The notes below the pieces were generated by a model. That model was not told where the DNA came from. It worked only from the letters and a program-made list of their open reading frames with translations, and did not search any database. Shown here piece after piece: positions 16,936 to 21,004 of a DNA stretch of 21,004 bases. Origin of the DNA: DATHCB01 sp035319765 (GTDB lineage Archaea; Thermoproteota; Bathyarchaeia; Bathyarchaeales; SOJC01); contig DATHCB010000056.1 in NCBI GenBank assembly GCA_035319765.1, forward strand, positions 1 to 21,004. The letters run 5' to 3'. Position numbers and translations under genes: made by a program. Every line of letters starts with the position of its first letter. Position 1 is the stretch's first letter.

Positions 16936-16991
16936 ACAAACAAACCTCTTGGCGCGCGAGAGCCTCAATTCGATTAAGAAATCGAGCCTTC

Positions 16992-18152
16992 CTAAATTAG
17001 ATCAAATTGACTCAATGTTTCTCTTGTTAGCCATGCTCTATCTTCCGGCTGGCTCCAAATCGAAAACCGTTTATCCATAACCACTCCGAGTGTCGCCACG
17101 AGAAGCAAAATATTACTTTCAAGAATTTCGTAAAAATAAAACCTAATTCTGGGCACTAAGAGAAGCGCAAAGAGAACCAGGAGAAAAGGAAAATTAAGGA
17201 CCATAAAAACCGTAAGCACAATTAGAATCGCAAATGATATGGGAGAAATAAGATATAAAAAAACGTTGGGAACGATGGTTCTTTTAGTTGTTTTCACTTT
17301 TCCTTTAACCAGTAGACTAAGGTATCTAGCGAAAACGCGTACGAGTTGATTGGCCCTTCGTAATTTTATACCAAGTTTACCTCGAAGAGACACCGGAAAG
17401 GTTGAATAGAACTCACCCTCTTTGACCAACATCGTCCTAAGGTTCTTTTCGACAACTTGTATCACAGTACCGCAGTCGTCGGACCCTGTCAGATAAGGGT
17501 CGAATCTGCCAAAGGTTTCCTTCTTGAACGCACTGAACCCCCCTTCCAAAAAAACTGTGGATCCTACTTTTGATTCCCCGAGTCTAAGATCATTGGCAGA
17601 TCTCAGATAACGTTCTTCCATCCTCGTAACCCACGTTTGATTTGAATTTAGAAGAATCTTTGGCCCTCCGATCGCGCCGACAGTCGAATCAGCTAAGAAA
17701 GGCATGGCTTTGCCAAGTATATCCGAAGGCCAGAAACAATCAGCATCGGAGACTATTATCACATCGCCTTTGCAATGGCCTAAGGCATAATTCAACGCAT
17801 GAGATTTTCCTCTTCTTTCTTTTTCCACTAAAACCTCGATGTTAACTTGCGGCTCTTTCCGCGAAAACTGTCTTGCGATCTCAGCAGTGTTATCGGAAGA
17901 ATTGCTATCGACAACAACTATTTCCATCTTGTCTTTCGGATATACTAAGCGACATAAGTTGGCCAGCTTGAACGAAATAATGCTCGATTCGTTATAGGTA
18001 GGTACCATTACAGAAATCCTAGGTTTAAAATTATCATCGACCTTAGTCGGCCACGATCGCTTAGACTTATTTTTCATATAAAGAAAAATGAACCCCGCTG
18101 GTCCAAAAGACAAGAGACCAAACAGCAACCAGATCCCTAGAAGAAACGACAA
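16992..18152 (-). CDS. Membrane-bound GT2 glycosyltransferase
   Basis: The 386-residue protein has one N-terminal segment (about residues 3-25), a GT-A catalytic domain, and two to three C-terminal segments (about 296-360). This is the layout of cellulose-synthase-like or ceramide-glucosyltransferase-like GT2 enzymes. RISVMVPTYNESSIISFKL opens the fold, VVVDSNSSDNT is the base-binding loop, and IVSDADCF (residues 133-140) holds the D-A-D metal site. TGSDDCGT (222-229) is the catalytic-base region. The Q-X-X-R-W site of processive enzymes appears only as RRANQLVR (265-272), so processive synthesis is uncertain. The start is TTG 18152; an in-frame TAG lies four codons upstream, which leaves little choice. 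DUF362 copy B precedes it by 47 bp. Confidence 0.9.
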   Translation of the reverse strand: MSFLLGIWLLFGLLSFGPAGFIFLYMKNKSKRSWPTKVDDNFKPRISVMVPTYNESSIISFKLANLCRLVYPKDKMEIVVVDSNSSDNTAEIARQFSRKEPQVNIEVLVEKERRGKSHALNYALGHCKGDVIIVSDADCFWPSDILGKAMPFLADSTVGAIGGPKILLNSNQTWVTRMEERYLRSANDLRLGESKVGSTVFLEGGFSAFKKETFGRFDPYLTGSDDCGTVIQVVEKNLRTMLVKEGEFYSTFPVSLRGKLGIKLRRANQLVRVFARYLSLLVKGKVKTTKRTIVPNVFLYLISPISFAILIVLTVFMVLNFPFLLVLFALLLVPRIRFYFYEILESNILLLVATLGVVMDKRFSIWSQPEDRAWLTRETLSQFDLI

Positions 18153-18199
18153 AAGCGACCACTAAACTTCAAATGACATATGCGACGACTGGAACGATG

Positions 18200-19135
18200 C
18201 TATTTTTCTAAGAACGAGGGAAGAACGTCTCCAGCAACCTTTGCGTACGCCCTCAACATTTTCAATTGCATGTTCCATGAAACAGTGTGCAGAAAATGAT
18301 TGTAGCTGGGAAAATTCTTCTTAATCTCTTTTAGTTTAACGTTGTCTTCGATCAACTCGATATTCTTTACTTGACCAATTTGTTCTTTTGCTGCTAAATT
18401 AAGATATGGTATTCGCCTGGGATTGAATCCCATTATTTTGGCCGCAACAAAATCCGTGGCTAGGGGATCATCGCCGGCTAAAATTACTCCTAGTTTTTTA
18501 GGATGTGATCCATGGACGATGAGACCATCTACGACCGTGACATGCGACTTCACCTGTTTATTGATTGCAACAATTATCTGAGAAATGATTTCGTGGTAGG
18601 AGTATTTTCTCGGTTTTGAAATTGCTCCGAACATGTTTTTTAGGGCGCATGTGGCGCCAACAAAATTATGAGTTTTGAGTTTAGGAATGTTAATTATTAA
18701 ATCAGCTTTTAAAAGAACCTCATTAATTGGCAGCGCGATTTCTCTTCCATCGACATTAATCTTTACGTTAACGATGTTTCCTTCGCTCAAATTTTTCAGC
18801 TCAACGTTCTTTGCTTGGCACAATTTGTCATATCCAAGGACTTTAAAGGAATACTTCGTTTTCATCGCGGATGCATCGGCTTCGGCCACGGAGATGGCAA
18901 CGTCATTACCCAGTCTGTGTCTCACATAGTCGATGATCGATGAAACTATTCGAGGATCGGTAGTTTCCCCTGTTGAGTAATTCCAATAGTAACATAAGTT
19001 AGGTTTTAGAACCACGCTTTGAGTTTTGCTTTTGAAGCTGAAACCTAATTTGTCAATGGCATTCGCCACTGTGGCATCTATCTCGGCATCTGAGAAATTA
19101 TTCGCCTTTAGTGAAGTCAAAACCACCTTAGCCAT
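18200..19135 (-). CDS. DUF362-family protein (copy B)
   Basis: The 311-residue DUF362 protein appears to carry the full motif set. These are KPNLCYYWNYSTGETTDPR (residues 44-62), VAEADASAMK (83-92), IPKLKTHNFVGATCALKN (150-167), VVDGLIVHGSHP (201-212) and DDPLATDFVAAKIMGFNPRR (222-241). C48 and C163 are shared with copy A. No Fe-S cluster CXXCXXC motif is present. The biochemical role of this branch is unknown to me. The ATG at 19135 directly follows the TAG stop of the oxidoreductase gene (bases 19136-19138), which indicates translational coupling and a close functional link. In the glycan context, a role in sugar or lipid-carrier modification with the oxidoreductase is a reasonable hypothesis. 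Confidence 0.9.
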   Translation of the reverse strand: MAKVVLTSLKANNFSDAEIDATVANAIDKLGFSFKSKTQSVVLKPNLCYYWNYSTGETTDPRIVSSIIDYVRHRLGNDVAISVAEADASAMKTKYSFKVLGYDKLCQAKNVELKNLSEGNIVNVKINVDGREIALPINEVLLKADLIINIPKLKTHNFVGATCALKNMFGAISKPRKYSYHEIISQIIVAINKQVKSHVTVVDGLIVHGSHPKKLGVILAGDDPLATDFVAAKIMGFNPRRIPYLNLAAKEQIGQVKNIELIEDNVKLKEIKKNFPSYNHFLHTVSWNMQLKMLRAYAKVAGDVLPSFLEK

Positions 19136-20161
19136 CTAATTGACACCATCTTGTTTGTAGATCAAGTCAATAGTTCGCATCACATCTAATTCCTCTTTCA
19201 AAGAAATTGGCAACTCAGTTCCCTGTTTTAAGTGATCAAAGAACACGTTCAATATTCTATAGAATGAATAGTAATAGTAAGTATAAGAGAGATAACGCAA
19301 TTTCTTTCCAATAATTTTCCTGAAAAGGTTCGACACCCCTTCCTTAACAGCGTAAACCTTGGGGTTTCTTGGCTCGTACCGTTCTGTTGAATCATATCCG
19401 GCTGTTCCATGGAGATTTATTCTAAAATTGAAATCTGGAAAAATCGACCTAGAAAACCATCCCACGTTTACTAGGCATGTCGTTGATTTATTCTTTGACT
19501 CCAAGACAACCGTGCTCTTATCTTCTACGGGTAAGTTGAGTTCATGCCCTAAGTTTGAGTAGTTCACTTGCAGGTCGCCAAACATCCAGAATAATAGGTC
19601 TAGCAAGTGATAACCCAAATCGAGCAATGCTCCGCCTCCGGACATTTCTTTGTCAAACCACCATTCCGGGATCGGTGTTGGAACAACCCCGTGCGAAATA
19701 GGGCCGTTCAGGATCAGCTCCGATGTCGCTATAGCAACATTGCCTATTCTTCCCTCGTCAAAACTTTTCTTTAACCTCTCTACACAGTCAAAATATCGAT
19801 AATTAGCACCAACCATCAGTCTAACATTTTCCTTTCTTATTTTTTGAACAATTTCCTGTCCCTCAATGAAGTTTCGAGCCAATGGCTTGTCTAGAAAGAT
19901 ATCTAATTTACTTTCTGCTGCACGGAATACGCTTTCTTTCTTGAGAAAGTTTGGCAGAGATATTATAACTGCATCCAACTCTTCGGCATCTATCAAATCA
20001 CCGTAATCCTCATAGGTTTTCAAATTATATTTTTCGACAGATTTTCGGTTTCTTTCACTCTTATCTGCAACAGCCATTACTTTGATATCATCTATGTGCA
20101 GGGCGTTCATTAAGTGAAGCCCCCCCATGTGACCTATGCCAATAAGTCCAACCTTAAGCAA
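19136..20161 (-). CDS. Gfo/Idh/MocA-family oxidoreductase (copy B)
   Basis: The 341-residue NAD(P)-dependent dehydrogenase has its Rossmann motif at the very start, LKVGLIGIGHMGGLH. The conserved lysine lies in LDKPLARN (D91, K92), where most relatives, including copy A, have EKP. The C-terminal domain carries PEWWFDKEMSGGGALLDLG and H185. The TTG start at 20161 has AGGTGA at 20166-20171 four bases upstream and gives the same length as copy A. The frame is open to 20245, but the extra 28 residues, with a hydrophobic run and no Rossmann character, are probably not translated. It abuts DUF362 copy B, stop to start. The substrate is probably a sugar or sugar nucleotide, inferred from family and context. 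Confidence 0.9.
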   Translation of the reverse strand: MLKVGLIGIGHMGGLHLMNALHIDDIKVMAVADKSERNRKSVEKYNLKTYEDYGDLIDAEELDAVIISLPNFLKKESVFRAAESKLDIFLDKPLARNFIEGQEIVQKIRKENVRLMVGANYRYFDCVERLKKSFDEGRIGNVAIATSELILNGPISHGVVPTPIPEWWFDKEMSGGGALLDLGYHLLDLLFWMFGDLQVNYSNLGHELNLPVEDKSTVVLESKNKSTTCLVNVGWFSRSIFPDFNFRINLHGTAGYDSTERYEPRNPKVYAVKEGVSNLFRKIIGKKLRYLSYTYYYYSFYRILNVFFDHLKQGTELPISLKEELDVMRTIDLIYKQDGVN

Positions 20162-20165
20162 AATT

Positions 20166-20171
20166 TCACCT
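20166..20171 (-). promoter_or_regulatory. Ribosome binding site of oxidoreductase copy B
   Basis: AGGTGA on the minus strand, four bases before TTG 20161. It decides for the 341-residue product over a longer frame. Confidence 0.65.
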
Positions 20172-20272
20172 GCTTTCCTATAGGTAAGGTTTTTAAACGT
20201 GTTTAATGCCGAGACAACGAAGCAAAACTGAGCAATTACTATCAATCTGGTTCAAAAATGACATGCAGATAA

Positions 20273-20968
20273 TTAGGCCAGGCTTTCGCTCACGATCCTC
20301 TTAAGGATTATTAAGCCGTGTCGTAACTTCAGTTTTTTCTCCCCCAATCGGGTCCTATAAGTTATCGGAATTTCAACGATTTGGTATCCTTTGCGTTCAA
20401 CTCGGTAGTTCATTTCAGCTTCTACATCAAAGCCGCGACTCTTGAGTTTCCACCCTTTCAAGACCTCTGATCTGACCACTCTCAGACCAGACAATGGGTC
20501 CTTGAGCTTAATTCCGTTAACCATATGCTGGGCGAAGGCTAAAAATCGATTTCCCGCATAAAATGTGTCAGCACTCACTGCTTTGAATTTAATACCACCA
20601 TCGAACCGATTTCCAACAACCATACCTATATTGGGATCGTGATCCAGAATTTCGATCATTTTCGGAATGTACTCCGCGGGATAAGTGAAGTCGGCATCCG
20701 TGAAAACGACATATCTAACATTTGAAGGCAACTGTTGGATGCCTTGACCAAGAGCTTGCCCTTTTCCTGTTCCCTCTTGTATAAGGACCGTCGCGCCCTT
20801 GTCTTTAGCTATCTCAACCGTTCTGTCATGGCTCCGCCCATCAATTACAAGAAGAGGAGCATCATGCAAGTGACTCTTGAGCTCTTCAATCGTAGGCCCA
20901 ATGCCCTCTGCTTCATTCAATGCAGCCATGATCGTTGCGACAGAGGGATTACCTTTTCTTTCTTCCAT
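20273..20968 (-). CDS. DPM-synthase/GtrB-like GT2 glycosyltransferase
   Basis: The 231-residue family 2 transferase is of the polyprenyl-phosphate mannose or glucose synthase kind. It would transfer a hexose from GDP- or UDP-sugar to a polyprenyl phosphate at the cytoplasmic face. VATIMAALNEAEGIGPTI (residues 10-27) opens the fold, IDGRSHDRT (42-50) is the base-binding loop, and VVFTDADFTYP (87-97) holds the D-A-D metal site. KDPLSGLRVVRSEVL (156-170) and RGFDVEAEMNYR (178-189) are the DPM-type acceptor and catalytic-base elements, followed by IPITYRTRLGEKKLKLRHG (200-218). There are no C-terminal membrane segments, so it resembles the short soluble form. The ATG at 20968 is 36 bp from the window edge. 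The product could supply the GT-C-like membrane protein at 11011-13155; that link is inference. Confidence 0.92.
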   Translation of the reverse strand: MEERKGNPSVATIMAALNEAEGIGPTIEELKSHLHDAPLLVIDGRSHDRTVEIAKDKGATVLIQEGTGKGQALGQGIQQLPSNVRYVVFTDADFTYPAEYIPKMIEILDHDPNIGMVVGNRFDGGIKFKAVSADTFYAGNRFLAFAQHMVNGIKLKDPLSGLRVVRSEVLKGWKLKSRGFDVEAEMNYRVERKGYQIVEIPITYRTRLGEKKLKLRHGLIILKRIVSESLA

Positions 20969-21004
20969 AACTTTCTGGGCCTTCCCACCATTGAGCCAAA
21001 AGCA

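Noticed and set aside
20162..20245. Longer start for oxidoreductase copy B
   Set aside because: The Rossmann fold begins at TTG 20161, which has a well placed AGGTGA and gives the same length as copy A.
1..21004. tRNA or rRNA genes, CRISPR arrays, insertion sequences, integrases
   Set aside because: I looked for repeat-spacer patterns, transposase or integrase motifs and tRNA-like T-arm sequences and saw none I could support by eye.

Overview
This window reads as part of an archaeal cell-surface glycan locus. Support for Archaea comes from Shine-Dalgarno sites of the AGGTGA/GAGGT type in front of frequent TTG and GTG starts, an archaeal-type Wzx-like flippase, a DPM-synthase-like transferase without C-terminal membrane segments, a large DUF2206-like membrane protein, and small N-anchored proteins rich in N-glycosylation sequons. 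The overall look fits a Bathyarchaeia-like member of the Thermoproteota, but no rRNA or other marker gene is present, so this placement is an inference.

Layout, in + strand coordinates. Nearly everything is on the minus strand. 1-700 has no supportable gene. 701-1648 holds two small membrane proteins. 1796-3394 is the flippase. 3760-4815 is a GT2 glycosyltransferase split by one in-frame TGA. 4879-6823 is a Gfo/Idh/MocA oxidoreductase next to a DUF362 protein (module A). 6885-9270 holds two GT4 transferases. 9631-10524 is a GT2 enzyme. 10766-10897 holds only the 5' end of a further GT4 gene, a relic. 11011-13155 is the membrane protein of about 15 segments. 13516-14727, alone on the plus strand, is a secreted or N-anchored GH5 (cellulase-family) glycosidase. 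14850-18152 carries one GT4 and two GT2 enzymes. 18200-20161 is a second DUF362 plus Gfo/Idh/MocA pair (module B), and 20273-20968 is a DPM/GtrB-like GT2 enzyme.

How the parts could work together (inference). The DPM-like enzyme would make a polyprenyl-phosphate sugar. The soluble GT2 and GT4 enzymes would extend a lipid-linked glycan in the cytoplasm. The Gfo/Idh/MocA enzymes would oxidise or reduce a sugar or sugar nucleotide, with the DUF362 proteins as possible partners. The flippase would carry the lipid-linked product across the membrane. The large membrane protein could add a last sugar or act in export on the outer face. The GH5 enzyme would trim or turn over extracellular glycan. No initiating phosphoglycosyltransferase, AglB oligosaccharyltransferase or polymerase is visible, so the locus probably continues outside the window or relies on enzymes encoded elsewhere.

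The most notable points are the two DUF362/oxidoreductase modules in opposite gene order near the two ends of the locus, the TGA-split GT2 gene, the GT4 relic, the lone inverted GH5 gene, and a GC-only palindromic motif repeated in the intergenic DNA.
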